This document shows positions 27,806-37,153 of a stretch of DNA of 64,000 nt, one piece after another (within the stretch, counting starts at the first letter, position 1; each line of letters begins with the position of its first letter). Under the pieces are notes generated by a model. It did not search any database. It saw only the letters and a program-made list of their open reading frames with translations, and was not told the origin of the DNA. The DNA comes from Sphingobacterium bovisgrunnientis (GTDB lineage Bacteria; Bacteroidota; Bacteroidia; Sphingobacteriales; Sphingobacteriaceae): positions 1 to 64,000 of the forward strand of contig NZ_WUQY01000025.1 in NCBI RefSeq assembly GCF_009829085.1, in the 5' to 3' direction. Both the position numbers and the translations under genes were made by a program.

Positions 27806-29038
27806 TTATCCAAAAAATAAATAAGCAAGTACGATGGCCGCAATCAAACCGACCAAATCCGCGATTAATCCACATACCAATGCGTGTCTGGTGTTCTTGA
27901 TTCCTACTGATCCAAAATATACCGCTAAGACATAAAATGTTGTTTCTGAAGAGCCCTGAATGATACTTGCCAATCTGCCTTGAAAAGAATCAACACCATA
28001 CGTTTGCATGACATCAACCATCAAACCTCTTGCACCGCCGCCACTCAATGTCTTCATTAATCCAACGGGAAGAGCAGGTACAAATTGTGTATCTAATCCT
28101 AGAGCAGCAACTAATGAACCAATTCCGTTTACGATGTAATCCATACAGCCAGTCGTACGAAATGCCGATATAGCGACTAGAATAGCTATTAAGAACGGAA
28201 TAATCATCACAGCAGTAGAAAAACCTTCTTTTGCTCCGTCAATAAATGCATCATATACATTTATTTTCTTTGCTGCGCCATAGGCTATAAACAAAATAAT
28301 AATAGAAAAGATTAGTAAGCCTCCAATCAATCCCGTTACTTTTTGCATCTGGTCAGGAGGGAGGTCTTTCAAGCCAAAGTACAATACACACATCAACCCT
28401 ATGAAGATACTTAGGAAAACGAGTATTGGGAGTTTAAATAAATTGATTTTCTGAAAAGCAGCCACTGCTAGCATACCAGACAAGAAAGAAATAAATGTAC
28501 CTATCAGTGCGGGAATAAATATATCTGCTGGATTCTCTGCACCGGCTGCCATACGCAAAGCAATTACAGATGTTGGAATCAGCGTAATTCCAGCAGTATT
28601 CAGCACCAAAAACATAATTTGAGAATTGGTCGCTGTTTCTTTATCTGGGTTTAATTCCTGCAATTCTTTCATGGCTTTCAAACCTACTGGCGTCGCCGCA
28701 TTATCAAGTCCCAGCATGTTTGCTGAAAAGTTCATAATAATGGACCCATTAGCAGGGTGACCTTTCGGAATTCCGGGAAATAATTTTCCGAAAAATGGAT
28801 AAACGCCTTTGGCGAAAACTGAAATCATTCCGGCTTTTTCACCGACTTTCATGATGCCAAGCCAAAAGGTCATGATACCAACTAAGCCAATGGAAAGTTC
28901 AGCTCCAGTTTTAGCACTATCAAATAATCCGTTTAAAAGGTTTGAGAAGATTTCTGTATCACCAAAAAATATAAGTTTAATTAAGGCTACTATAAAAGCA
29001 ATAATAAAAAAGGCAATCCAGACGTAATTTAAGGCCAT
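27806..29038 (-). CDS. SpmA-SpmB fused nucleoside-recognition membrane protein
   Basis: This 410-residue inner-membrane protein joins two nucleoside-recognition (Gate) domains that are separate SpmA and SpmB proteins in Bacillus. The first half has the hallmark NFSANMLGLDNAATPVGLKA. The second half starts near residue 235 and has the paired block KTLSGGGARGLMVDV and SSETTFYVLAVYFG. About ten membrane segments are visible. The fused form occurs in many non-sporulating bacteria; its substrate is unknown. It lies directly upstream of mgsA. Confidence 0.85.
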   Translation of the reverse strand: MALNYVWIAFFIIAFIVALIKLIFFGDTEIFSNLLNGLFDSAKTGAELSIGLVGIMTFWLGIMKVGEKAGMISVFAKGVYPFFGKLFPGIPKGHPANGSIIMNFSANMLGLDNAATPVGLKAMKELQELNPDKETATNSQIMFLVLNTAGITLIPTSVIALRMAAGAENPADIFIPALIGTFISFLSGMLAVAAFQKINLFKLPILVFLSIFIGLMCVLYFGLKDLPPDQMQKVTGLIGGLLIFSIIILFIAYGAAKKINVYDAFIDGAKEGFSTAVMIIPFLIAILVAISAFRTTGCMDYIVNGIGSLVAALGLDTQFVPALPVGLMKTLSGGGARGLMVDVMQTYGVDSFQGRLASIIQGSSETTFYVLAVYFGSVGIKNTRHALVCGLIADLVGLIAAIVLAYLFFG

Positions 29039-29163
29039 AAAATATGTATTTCATCGTAAATGTAAGAGTTATCAAGCATTCTCACAATTGACATAAATAG
29101 TTTTTGATGAATATACTAAAATTAGCTTTGAAATAACAATGATGCTGGTAAGAAAGACTATAA

Positions 29164-30438
29164 TTAGGATTGTAATGTTTGGATAATAGCTGAAGCTTTT
29201 AGCAAACACTCGTTGTATTCATTTTCTGCTTCGGCATCAATTGTAATGGCACCTCCAGTATGAAAAGATAGATATTGCTGGCTTTGATTGTATAAAATAG
29301 TGCGAATAATAACGTTAAAGTCAAAATCTCCTGAAGGCGAAAAATAACCAACAGTGCCTGAATAAACACCACGACGAGAGTTTTCGTATCGGTCACATAA
29401 TTTCATTGCGGAGATCTTTGGCGCGCCCGTCATAGATCCTGGGGGAAATATATTTTTGATTGCTAGGACATCATTTATCTCATTACTTATAGTGCAAGTA
29501 ATAGTTGAGATGAGTTGATGTACTTGCTTGAAACTATGGACTTCAAGTTTTCGTTCAGCCGCTACAGTTCCAGGAAGAGCGGATCGTGTCATATCATTAC
29601 GAACCAAGTCTACAATCATCACATTTTCTGCAATTTCTTTGGGATTGTTGCGTAGTTGTTCGATGTTTTGTTGATCTTCTTTAATAGATTTTCCGCGAGG
29701 TGCTGTTCCTTTTATGGGTTGAGAAATCAAAGTGTTTTCTCTTTTTGCCAAAAAGCGTTCTGGTGAAGCAGATAAAATAAACTTATCGTTGAGCTTAAAA
29801 AAAGTGGAAAATGGAGTAGGAGAAATCGTGTTTAATTTCTGATAAACATCAAATGGATTGATTACGGCATTCTCTGCAAAAAATTCTTGGCACAGATTCA
29901 CTTCGTAAATATCTCCTCGACGAATATGCGAAATCATATGCTCAAAAGCATCGAAATATTCTTCTTTTGAAAAGCGATGTTGAATGTTAAGTTTTGAAGA
30001 TGGTACACGAGTCTCTATATCACTTTTAAAATCCAAAATCGCATTGAAGATTATTTCTGGAGAATCAGCGTCTATTTCTACTGAATTTTTTAAAAACTTG
30101 ATTAGGGTTTTGGGAATAAAGAAATAGCAATTTGGAAATTGGAGTGGATTTGGGAATGATGTCGTTAAATCTTCAATCTGATTCTTTAAATCGTAACCAA
30201 AAAAACCAAACATCCACTGCTTAGGATGTTTGGTTTTAAATTTTTCAAGTTCTTCGAAAGTATTTGTATCACTTTCGAAAATATATGTAGCTTCTACAGC
30301 TAGAGTAGCTTCAATAGAAGAAAATTCATCTTGATAACCATTTGATTGAAGATAACAAACTTGTTCAAACTGTTGTGCCCAAGCTAACGCTTTAGACTCA
30401 AAATCTGGAATATGTACTTCAAAAATGGCTTTTGCCAT
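29164..30438 (-). CDS. pabB: Aminodeoxychorismate synthase component I
   Basis: PabB converts chorismate to aminodeoxychorismate for folate synthesis. The chorismate-enzyme core carries PIKGT with Lys243, which marks PabB rather than anthranilate synthase (PIAGT). ENVMIVDLVRND and PPGSMTGAPK follow. The length of 424 residues is close to E. coli PabB. The glutaminase partner is not adjacent. It starts 3 bp after the purA stop, so it is very likely co-transcribed with purA. Confidence 0.92.
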   Translation of the reverse strand: MAKAIFEVHIPDFESKALAWAQQFEQVCYLQSNGYQDEFSSIEATLAVEATYIFESDTNTFEELEKFKTKHPKQWMFGFFGYDLKNQIEDLTTSFPNPLQFPNCYFFIPKTLIKFLKNSVEIDADSPEIIFNAILDFKSDIETRVPSSKLNIQHRFSKEEYFDAFEHMISHIRRGDIYEVNLCQEFFAENAVINPFDVYQKLNTISPTPFSTFFKLNDKFILSASPERFLAKRENTLISQPIKGTAPRGKSIKEDQQNIEQLRNNPKEIAENVMIVDLVRNDMTRSALPGTVAAERKLEVHSFKQVHQLISTITCTISNEINDVLAIKNIFPPGSMTGAPKISAMKLCDRYENSRRGVYSGTVGYFSPSGDFDFNVIIRTILYNQSQQYLSFHTGGAITIDAEAENEYNECLLKASAIIQTLQS

Positions 30439-30441
30439 GTC

Positions 30442-31716
30442 TTATTTCAATACAATAGTTTGTGTACGATCCGGACCTACAGACAAATATTTGATTGGCA
30501 CTTCTAATGCTTTTTCTAAATATGCGATGTAGTTTGCTAATGCAGTAGGGATTTCTTCTTTCGTACGAATACCAGTCAAATCTTGGTTCCAGCCTTCGAT
30601 CTCTTCTAAGATTGGCTCAGGTTTGATAGAATTAATGTCGTATGGCATGTAATCGATTACTTGTCCATCATATTTGTAATGTGTACAAGCATAGATTTTT
30701 TCGAAAGTATCTAATACGTCAGCTTTCATCATCACCAATTCCGTTACGCCATTTAACATAATAGCATATTTCAATGCAGGAATATCAATCCAGCCTGTAC
30801 GACGCGCACGCCCCGTAGTAGCTCCGAATTCATGACCTAATTGACGTAATTGCTCGCCCACTTCATTGTCCAATTCTGTAGGAAAAGGACCGCCACCTAC
30901 ACGAGTACAGTATGCTTTGAAGATACCCAATACTTCACCAATTTTGTTTGGAGCAATACCAAGACCTGTACAAGCACCAGCTGTAGTTGTATTCGAAGAA
31001 GTCACAAATGGATAAGAACCGAAGTCGATATCTAATAATGTACCTTGTGCGCCTTCAGCTAATACTTTTTTGCCTTCTTTTAAATATTGGTTTACCAAGT
31101 GCTCTGAATCCACATGTGGAATAGATTTGATAAATTCGATAGCAGCTAAGAAAGCATCTTCACGCTCTTGGAAATCTGCGATTTCACCGTGGTGTGAAAG
31201 GATTTCTAAGTGTTTAGCTTTCAATTTCTCATAACGTTCTTGGAAGTCAGGTAATGTAGTATCACCCACACGTAGGCCATTACGTCCAGTTTTGTCCATA
31301 TAAGTAGGACCGATACCTTTCAAAGTAGAACCAATTTTTCCAGCGCCCATTTTAGATTCTGAAGCAGCATCTAATAATTGGTGTGTAGGAAGAATTAAGT
31401 GCGCTTTACGTGCTAACACTAATTTTCCGTCACCTACAGGATCGAAACCTGCAGCTTTAAGATTGTCTAATTCTCTTTTTAAAATAATAGGGTCGATTAC
31501 TACACCGTTACCAATTAAATTTAAAGTCGTTTTATTAAAGATACCTGAAGGAATAGTGTTTAAAACAAATTTCTTGTTGTCAAACTCTAACGTGTGTCCG
31601 GCATTAGGACCCCCTTGGAAACGAGCGATCAAATCATACTGTGGACACAATACATCCACAATTTTACCTTTACCTTCGTCGCCCCATTGTAAGCCCAATA
31701 GCACATCAACTTGCAT
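30442..31716 (-). CDS. purA: Adenylosuccinate synthetase
   Basis: PurA joins IMP and aspartate using GTP, the first step from IMP toward AMP. The N-terminus has the family P-loop and catalytic Asp/His: GLQWGDEGKGKIVD and GGPNAGHT. Further blocks are GIGPTYMDK, EGAQGTLLDIDFG and GRARRTGW. The length of 424 residues is normal. It leads a two-gene unit with pabB; a terminator separates it from fur upstream. Confidence 0.96.
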   Translation of the reverse strand: MQVDVLLGLQWGDEGKGKIVDVLCPQYDLIARFQGGPNAGHTLEFDNKKFVLNTIPSGIFNKTTLNLIGNGVVIDPIILKRELDNLKAAGFDPVGDGKLVLARKAHLILPTHQLLDAASESKMGAGKIGSTLKGIGPTYMDKTGRNGLRVGDTTLPDFQERYEKLKAKHLEILSHHGEIADFQEREDAFLAAIEFIKSIPHVDSEHLVNQYLKEGKKVLAEGAQGTLLDIDFGSYPFVTSSNTTTAGACTGLGIAPNKIGEVLGIFKAYCTRVGGGPFPTELDNEVGEQLRQLGHEFGATTGRARRTGWIDIPALKYAIMLNGVTELVMMKADVLDTFEKIYACTHYKYDGQVIDYMPYDINSIKPEPILEEIEGWNQDLTGIRTKEEIPTALANYIAYLEKALEVPIKYLSVGPDRTQTIVLK

Positions 31717-31763
31717 AGCGTATTATTTTGAATTTATGATTGAAATTTTGTACAAATTCTATT

Positions 31764-31805
31764 AAAAAAATAATGTTCGGAAATAGGTTAATCCATTTTC
31801 CGAAC
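31764..31805 (-). terminator. terminator of fur
   Basis: A perfect 9-bp stem GTTCGGAAA/TTTCCGAAC (31775-31783 and 31797-31805) is followed on the minus strand by a seven-T run. It separates fur from purA. Confidence 0.8.
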
Positions 31806-31842
31806 AAATTTACTATTATTAGTAAAGTATAGAGAATTAAAT

Positions 31843-32331
31843 TTAAATTACTTCGTGTAGATCTTCTCTTTTCTCCGAACCCTTCATTGCTTGACACGTA
31901 GCACAGATGCCATATAGATTTAAAGAGTGGTGTTTAATATCGAATTTTAATAAATCACCAATCATACTTTGAATTTGGTGAATGCGAGGGTCACAAAATT
32001 CAACCACTTTATTACACTCAATACATATCACGTGGTCATGTTGTTTATAACCATATGATTTTTCAAATTGAGCCATATTTCTTCCAAATTGGTGTTTAGT
32101 CACCAAATCACAAGAAACTAATAATTCTAAGGTATTGTATACTGTAGCACGACTCACACGGTACTTTTTGTTTTTCATGTGGATGTATAGAGACTCCACA
32201 TCAAAATGATCCGTACGTGAATAGATTTCTTCTAGGATGGCATAACGCTCAGGAGTCTTTCTTAGGTTTTTGTTCTCTAAGTAAGCCTCAAATATTTTTT
32301 TTACGGTTTCGTAGTTTTCTCCCTGATTCAT
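31843..32331 (-). CDS. fur: Fur-family transcriptional regulator
   Basis: This is a metal-responsive repressor of the Fur family. The winged helix has [11 protein letters not shown] and [12 protein letters not shown] (recognition helix). The metal-binding part has [15 protein letters not shown] with the first CxxC and GICATCQ with the second, as in proteins with a structural zinc site. The length of 162 residues is normal. Whether it senses iron, zinc or peroxide cannot be fixed from these motifs. It is on the same strand as the RelA/SpoT gene upstream. Confidence 0.88.
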   Translation of the reverse strand: MNQGENYETVKKIFEAYLENKNLRKTPERYAILEEIYSRTDHFDVESLYIHMKNKKYRVSRATVYNTLELLVSCDLVTKHQFGRNMAQFEKSYGYKQHDHVICIECNKVVEFCDPRIHQIQSMIGDLLKFDIKHHSLNLYGICATCQAMKGSEKREDLHEVI

Positions 32332-32350
32332 ATTGTTTTTTGCTCCTAAG

Positions 32351-32358
32351 CAAATTTA
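32351..32358 (-). promoter_or_regulatory. -7-type element before fur
   Basis: On the minus strand the sequence reads TAAATTTG, a match to TAnnTTTG, about 20 bases before the fur ATG. No matching -33 TTTG was found at 19 bases. Confidence 0.4.
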
Positions 32359-32409
32359 CCAAATAAAATATTAATAACGGAATGTTTGCGAATTGTGAGA
32401 ATTAAATTA

Positions 32410-34617
32410 TTAATTCTCCGATTCATAACGCGTCACGCTCGTTATTCCAGATACCAATTTTAGTCGGTTTATTAAGCTTTCCAATTGTTCAATATTATTG
32501 ATGTTCACCATAATATTACCTTCAAAAATACCATCGTTACTCGTGATGCTTAAGGAACGAATGTTTACATTGAATTCCTGTGATATGACATTGGTTAATT
32601 TATTCACTAATCCTACATCATCAATACCAATAATGCGTATACCTGTAATAAACGAATGTTCAACAAGTGATGATACCCATTTAGCTTTCAATATACGATA
32701 GCCATAATTTGCCATCAATTTTGATGCATTAGGGCAGGAGGTACGGTGTATTTTTATACCTTCATTGACTGTCAAAAATCCAAATATATCATCGCCAGGT
32801 ATAGGGTTACAACATGCCGCTAAGGTATAATCTAGCTTTTGTAAGTCGTCGCCAATTAAAATTGTATCTGCATTCTTTTTGTCTATTTTTTCAACCAGTC
32901 CAGTTATGTGCGAATTAAAATGATTTGATGTTAATTCGTGCGTTTTTTCGCTAACAACGTATTCTCTTAAGTTTTTAATGTCAATTATACCTTTCGCAAC
33001 GTTGTAGAAAAGGTCTTGTGAGCTTGGGTACTTAAAGAAATTAGCAATTTTGTTGATATTATCCGTATTATACGTCAACTTAAGCGATTTCATTTTTCGC
33101 TCTAAAATTTCTTTCCCATCTTCAGCCACACGTCTCTTGTCTTCTTTCAAAGAAGATTTAATTTTAGACTTCGCTTTGGCTGTGACAACAAAATTTAGCC
33201 AATCTTCTTTCGGTGTTTGCTTACTCGAAGTGATAATTTCTACTTGATCGCCATTTTGTAAAGGGTGACTGAGTGGCACTAACTTGTGATTTACTTTGGC
33301 GCCAATACAGGTTGCACCAATATCACTATGGATTTCGAAAGCAAAATCTAGAGCTGTCGCACTGTTTGGAAGCTGAATTAAAGTACCCTTTGGCGTGAAA
33401 ATAAATATTTCATCCGAGAATAAATTCATTTTGAAGTCATCCAAGAAATCCAATGCATTTTGTTCTGGATTACTTAGTACGTCTCGTACTTTTTGAATCC
33501 ATTGATCTAAACCATTATCAGAAGAAGATTCTTTATATTTCCAATGCGCTGCGAAACCTTTTTCTGCGATTTCGTTCATACGTTTAGTACGGATTTGCAC
33601 TTCCACCCATTGGCCGCGAGGTCCCATTACCGTTGTGTGCAAGGATTCATACCCGTTACCTTTTGGTGTAGAGACCCAGTCGCGCAAACGATCTGGATTT
33701 GGACGATACAGATCCGTAATAATAGAATATACTTTCCAGCATTCGGTTTTTTCCTTCTCGTATTCGGTGTCGATTATGACACGAATGGCAAACAAATCAT
33801 ACACTTCTTCAAATGGAATAGATTTCTTACGCATCTTATTCCAAATAGAATGAATGGATTTTGGTCTGCCAAAAACAGTGGCATTTATGTTTTGTTCGAG
33901 CAAAAACTCTTTGACAGGAGCAATAAAATCAGCTACAAACTTTTCGCGTTCCGCTTTCTTCTCGTTGAGTTTTTTCGCGATAAATTTGTACGTATCTGGA
34001 TCCGTGTATTTCATCGACAAATCTTCCAATTCAGATTTAATCGCATACAATCCAAGCCGGTGTGCAAGAGGAGCGTACAGGTAACTTGTTTCAGAAGCTA
34101 TTTTCAATTGCTTATGGCGTGCCATAAATTCCATAGTACGCATATTGTGCAAACGATCTGCTAGTTTGATTAAGATTACGCGCACATCATCTGCTAATGT
34201 CAATAGCATTTTACGAAAATTCTCAGCCTGAATAGAACTATTCGGGTCAAAAACGCCAGATATCTTCGTGAGTCCATCAATAATCTTTGCGACCTTTTTC
34301 CCAAATTGTGCTTCTATTTCTTCGAGAGTAATTGAGGTATCTTCGACTACATCATGTAACAAGGAACATACAATAGAAGTCGTCCCTAGTCCAATTTCTT
34401 CAGCCGCTATTTGGGCAACAGCTATAGGATGATAGATATACGGTTCGCCAGATTTGCGACGCATATCTTTGTGACTTTCTAATGCTAAATCAAAAGCTTT
34501 TCTTATTTCCTGTTTGTCGCCCTTTTGTAGTGTTGGTTTACAAGCTCTTAGTAATGCTCTGTATCGTTTTCTTATTTCTTTGTTTTCCGCTTCAATATCA
34601 ATCACATATTCTTCCAT
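32410..34617 (-). CDS. Bifunctional (p)ppGpp synthetase/hydrolase
   Basis: This 735-residue RelA/SpoT homologue makes and removes the alarmone (p)ppGpp. The HD hydrolase domain has the intact motif LLHDVVEDT and KLADRLHNMRTM, so hydrolase activity is expected. The synthetase domain follows (GRPKSIHSIWNKM, YDLFAIRVI, GNGYESLHTTV). Then come a TGS domain (IFTPKGTLIQLPNSATALDF), a helical and zinc-finger-like region (CCNPIPGDD), and a C-terminal ACT domain. A long-form RSH protein is often the main stringent-response enzyme; I see only this one in the window. Confidence 0.94.
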   Translation of the reverse strand: MEEYVIDIEAENKEIRKRYRALLRACKPTLQKGDKQEIRKAFDLALESHKDMRRKSGEPYIYHPIAVAQIAAEEIGLGTTSIVCSLLHDVVEDTSITLEEIEAQFGKKVAKIIDGLTKISGVFDPNSSIQAENFRKMLLTLADDVRVILIKLADRLHNMRTMEFMARHKQLKIASETSYLYAPLAHRLGLYAIKSELEDLSMKYTDPDTYKFIAKKLNEKKAEREKFVADFIAPVKEFLLEQNINATVFGRPKSIHSIWNKMRKKSIPFEEVYDLFAIRVIIDTEYEKEKTECWKVYSIITDLYRPNPDRLRDWVSTPKGNGYESLHTTVMGPRGQWVEVQIRTKRMNEIAEKGFAAHWKYKESSSDNGLDQWIQKVRDVLSNPEQNALDFLDDFKMNLFSDEIFIFTPKGTLIQLPNSATALDFAFEIHSDIGATCIGAKVNHKLVPLSHPLQNGDQVEIITSSKQTPKEDWLNFVVTAKAKSKIKSSLKEDKRRVAEDGKEILERKMKSLKLTYNTDNINKIANFFKYPSSQDLFYNVAKGIIDIKNLREYVVSEKTHELTSNHFNSHITGLVEKIDKKNADTILIGDDLQKLDYTLAACCNPIPGDDIFGFLTVNEGIKIHRTSCPNASKLMANYGYRILKAKWVSSLVEHSFITGIRIIGIDDVGLVNKLTNVISQEFNVNIRSLSITSNDGIFEGNIMVNINNIEQLESLINRLKLVSGITSVTRYESEN

Positions 34618-34753
34618 AAGAACCTCTTAAAAATTTCGAAATCTCCCTCAAAAAAGTTATTTTTATAACATAATGAATAAGTTATATAAAAAGACTCTTA
34701 TTCATGTCTAAATATAAAGATTAATTCTTTTATTGTTTGAGATAAAATTGAAA

Positions 34754-35416
34754 ATGTTAATGTTTCGTCTACAAAAGATAAGTTTGAGTTTATTTTTTAT
34801 TTTGCTATTACATACTGTATGTAATGGGCAACAAGCTATGACTCCATTGACTGTACCTCATTATGGTGAGGGAACAGGCGAAACATTAGCATATTACGGA
34901 ACTACAAAACTCGAAACAGGAGAAGTGTTACCATGGTTTCCTATTGAGACAGTGTTTGTCTATGCAGAACGCAAATGGAAAAGTGTAGCAGATAAGGAGC
35001 GTTATTTGCGTCTTAAACGTAATGTTTTACGTGTATTACCATACGCCATCTATGCGCAGAAACGCTATGAGCAATTGGACAGAGAACTTGCGTTAGCCAA
35101 TTCGAAGAAGGAGGAACGCGCTCTAATCAAAGCTTGTGAACGTGAGATTAAAGAGAAAATTAATAACGAAGTAAAAGAATTGTCTGTCTCTCAAGGGAAA
35201 ATATTAATCAAACTCATAGAGCGACAAACGGGTAATACAAGTTATGAATTACTCAAAGATATGAAAGGGAGTATTACTGCTTCCGTATATCAAGGTATGG
35301 CTCGTCTTTTTGGTCATAATCTAAAAAGTGTCTATAACGCACAGGAAGAGTTTGAAATCGAGAATATAATACGTGAATACGAGGTCATAAGACCTATTAA
35401 TAAACCATTTCAATAA
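34754..35416 (+). CDS. DUF4294 family exported protein
   Basis: This 220-residue protein has an N-terminal signal peptide ending near VCNGQ. Its DUF4294 region is marked by LRLKRNVLRVLPYAIYA, QGKILIKLIERQTG and LKSVYNAQEE. A charged helix of about 40 residues (EKINNEVKELS) sits in the middle. The family is confined to Bacteroidota and has no known function. The start is ambiguous between ATGs at 34754 and 34760. It is divergent from the RelA/SpoT gene and 9 bp before the peroxidase-like gene, so the two may be one transcript. Confidence 0.8.
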   Translation: MLMFRLQKISLSLFFILLLHTVCNGQQAMTPLTVPHYGEGTGETLAYYGTTKLETGEVLPWFPIETVFVYAERKWKSVADKERYLRLKRNVLRVLPYAIYAQKRYEQLDRELALANSKKEERALIKACEREIKEKINNEVKELSVSQGKILIKLIERQTGNTSYELLKDMKGSITASVYQGMARLFGHNLKSVYNAQEEFEIENIIREYEVIRPINKPFQ

Positions 35417-35425
35417 TAGTCAACT

Positions 35426-35923
35426 ATGAGTACAAATACGATATATGATTTTAAAGTTCTAGAATTTTCTGGTAATTATAAGTCGTTATCGGATTATAGA
35501 GGAAAAGTATTGTTGATTGTCAACACGGCAAGTGGCTGTTATTTCCGGAAACAATTCAAAACTTTAGAGAAACTTTATCACCAATATAAGGATCGAGGAT
35601 TTGAAATTTTAGCCTTTCCATCCAATGATTTTGCAAATCAAGAACCACGTACAGGCTCAAATTTGGAGACCTATTGTCGCATTCAGGAAGGGGCTACTTT
35701 TCCTGTATTTAAGCGAATACATGTGAAGGGAGATTTCGTGGATCCTCTGTATAAATTTCTGTCACATAAATCAGAGAATGGTGTAGTGGACAGTGTTCCC
35801 TTATGGAACTTTCATAAATATTTGGTGGACAAGGAAGGTAAAGTCGTGGACTTCTATTATCCATTTACCAGTCCAACATCTTCTACAATAAACAGACAAA
35901 TCGAATCTCTTTTAGAAAAGTAA
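35426..35923 (+). CDS. Divergent glutathione peroxidase-family protein
   Basis: The 165-residue protein has the thioredoxin-like fold of glutathione peroxidases. The peroxidatic Cys is Cys38 (NTASGCYF) and the paired Trp127-Asn128 (WNF) is present. The usual FPCNQF block reads FPSNDF (residues 64-69), so the catalytic-tetrad Gln is replaced by Asp68 and the preceding Cys is Ser. Activity may be altered, or the protein may use another Gln; this cannot be told here. It lies between a DUF4294 gene and bshB1, both on the same strand. Confidence 0.8.
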   Translation: MSTNTIYDFKVLEFSGNYKSLSDYRGKVLLIVNTASGCYFRKQFKTLEKLYHQYKDRGFEILAFPSNDFANQEPRTGSNLETYCRIQEGATFPVFKRIHVKGDFVDPLYKFLSHKSENGVVDSVPLWNFHKYLVDKEGKVVDFYYPFTSPTSSTINRQIESLLEK

Positions 35924-35939
35924 GTCTTTCATTATTCTG

Positions 35940-35947
35940 TATATTTG
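35940..35947 (+). promoter_or_regulatory. -7-type element before bshB1
   Basis: TATATTTG matches TAnnTTTG and lies 16 bases before the bshB1 ATG. No -33 TTTG is visible at the right distance, so this is a weak call. Confidence 0.35.
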
Positions 35948-35963
35948 AAAAAAAATTAGGACT

Positions 35964-36683
35964 ATGAAATTAGACTTAGTGGTAATGACTGTGCATCCTG
36001 ATGATGCTGAATTGGGTGCAGGTGGTACCATTGCAAAATATGTTGCTGAAGGTAAAAAGGTTGGTATAATTGATCTGACGCGTGGTGAGTTAGGAACACG
36101 AGGTACTGCTATGACTCGCGCTGAAGAAGCGGCCGAAGCAGCTCGCATTTTAGGTGTTGCAGTACGCGAAAATATTGAGCTTCGTGATGGGTTTTTTCAA
36201 AATAATGAAGAATCACAATTAGTTATTATTAAAACAATACGTAAATATCAGCCCGAAATTGTAATTACAAACGCCTTTGACGATCGTCATCCAGATCATG
36301 GACGTGCTAGTAAATTGGTGAATGATGCTTTGTTTTTGGCTGGCTTGCGAAGAATTGAAACTGAATTGGATGGTTTAAAACAAGAAGCTTTTAGACCAAG
36401 ATTGCAACTGCAATTGATTCAAGACAAATACATTCAGCCAGATATTGTCTTGGATGTGACCAAATATTGGGATATAAAAGAAAAATCAATTTTAGCTTAT
36501 AAAACTCAGTTTAACTCATCAGGAGAAGATGATGAACCCCAAACGTATATTTCATCACCAGATTTTATGGAATCAACAAGGGGTAGAGGTCGCGAGTTTG
36601 GTAGAAATATACAAGTTCCTTTTGCAGAAGGTTTTACAGCTCGAAAGATATTGGGAGTTTCCGATATTTTTGAATTAAAATAG
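35964..36683 (+). CDS. bshB1: Bacillithiol biosynthesis deacetylase BshB1
   Basis: BshB1 removes the acetyl group from GlcNAc-malate, the second step in making the low-molecular-weight thiol bacillithiol. The LmbE-type zinc motif HPDDAELGAGGT is at residues 11-22 and a second HPDHG lies near residue 110. DLTRGELGTRGT is also a family block. The length of 239 residues is normal. BshA and BshC are not in this window. A long convergent hairpin follows, and trxA is on the other side. Confidence 0.92.
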   Translation: MKLDLVVMTVHPDDAELGAGGTIAKYVAEGKKVGIIDLTRGELGTRGTAMTRAEEAAEAARILGVAVRENIELRDGFFQNNEESQLVIIKTIRKYQPEIVITNAFDDRHPDHGRASKLVNDALFLAGLRRIETELDGLKQEAFRPRLQLQLIQDKYIQPDIVLDVTKYWDIKEKSILAYKTQFNSSGEDDEPQTYISSPDFMESTRGRGREFGRNIQVPFAEGFTARKILGVSDIFELK

Positions 36684-36684
36684 T

Positions 36685-36730
36685 ATACAAATACAAAGGG
36701 ATTCCATTTGGAATCCCTTTGTATTTGTAT
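36685..36730. terminator. 21-bp hairpin between bshB1 and trxA
   Basis: Two perfectly complementary 21-base arms (36685-36705 and 36710-36730, core AAAGGGATTCC) flank the loop ATTT. This is a bidirectional terminator for convergent genes. There is no long T-run after it on either strand. Confidence 0.7.
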
Positions 36731-36743
36731 CAAACTATATTGA

Positions 36744-37061
36744 TTACAATTGTTTGTCTAATTTCTCAGTTAAAACAGATTTAGGCACTGCGCCAATTTG
36801 TTTGTCAACGATTTCACCGTTTTTGAAGAACAATAATGCAGGGATATTTCTGATACCAAAACGAACTGAAATATCTGGGTTGTTGTCCACATTTACTTTA
36901 CCTACAACTGCTTTACCTTCGTATTCGTTAGCAATTTCGTCAACCACAGGACCAACCATACGACATGGACCACACCATTCTGCCCAAAAATCGATCAACA
37001 CTGGTTTATCTGCTTTTAATACAAGCTCTTCGAAGTTGCTATCTGTAATTTCTAATGCCAT
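36744..37061 (-). CDS. trxA: Thioredoxin
   Basis: This cytoplasmic thioredoxin of 105 residues has the WCGPC active site (Cys30, Cys33) and the cis-Pro loop IRNIPALLFF. It reduces protein disulfides and is the usual electron donor for the APS reductase encoded in the sulfate cluster. It is downstream of dnaE on the same strand with a 92-bp gap. Confidence 0.95.
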   Translation of the reverse strand: MALEITDSNFEELVLKADKPVLIDFWAEWCGPCRMVGPVVDEIANEYEGKAVVGKVNVDNNPDISVRFGIRNIPALLFFKNGEIVDKQIGAVPKSVLTEKLDKQL

Positions 37062-37153
37062 AATAATACTCTATTTAAATTTATTCAGTAACAAATATAG
37101 CTATTTGAAGGGAATATAAACCGTAATGCAATTGTAATAAAATCTATACCCTA

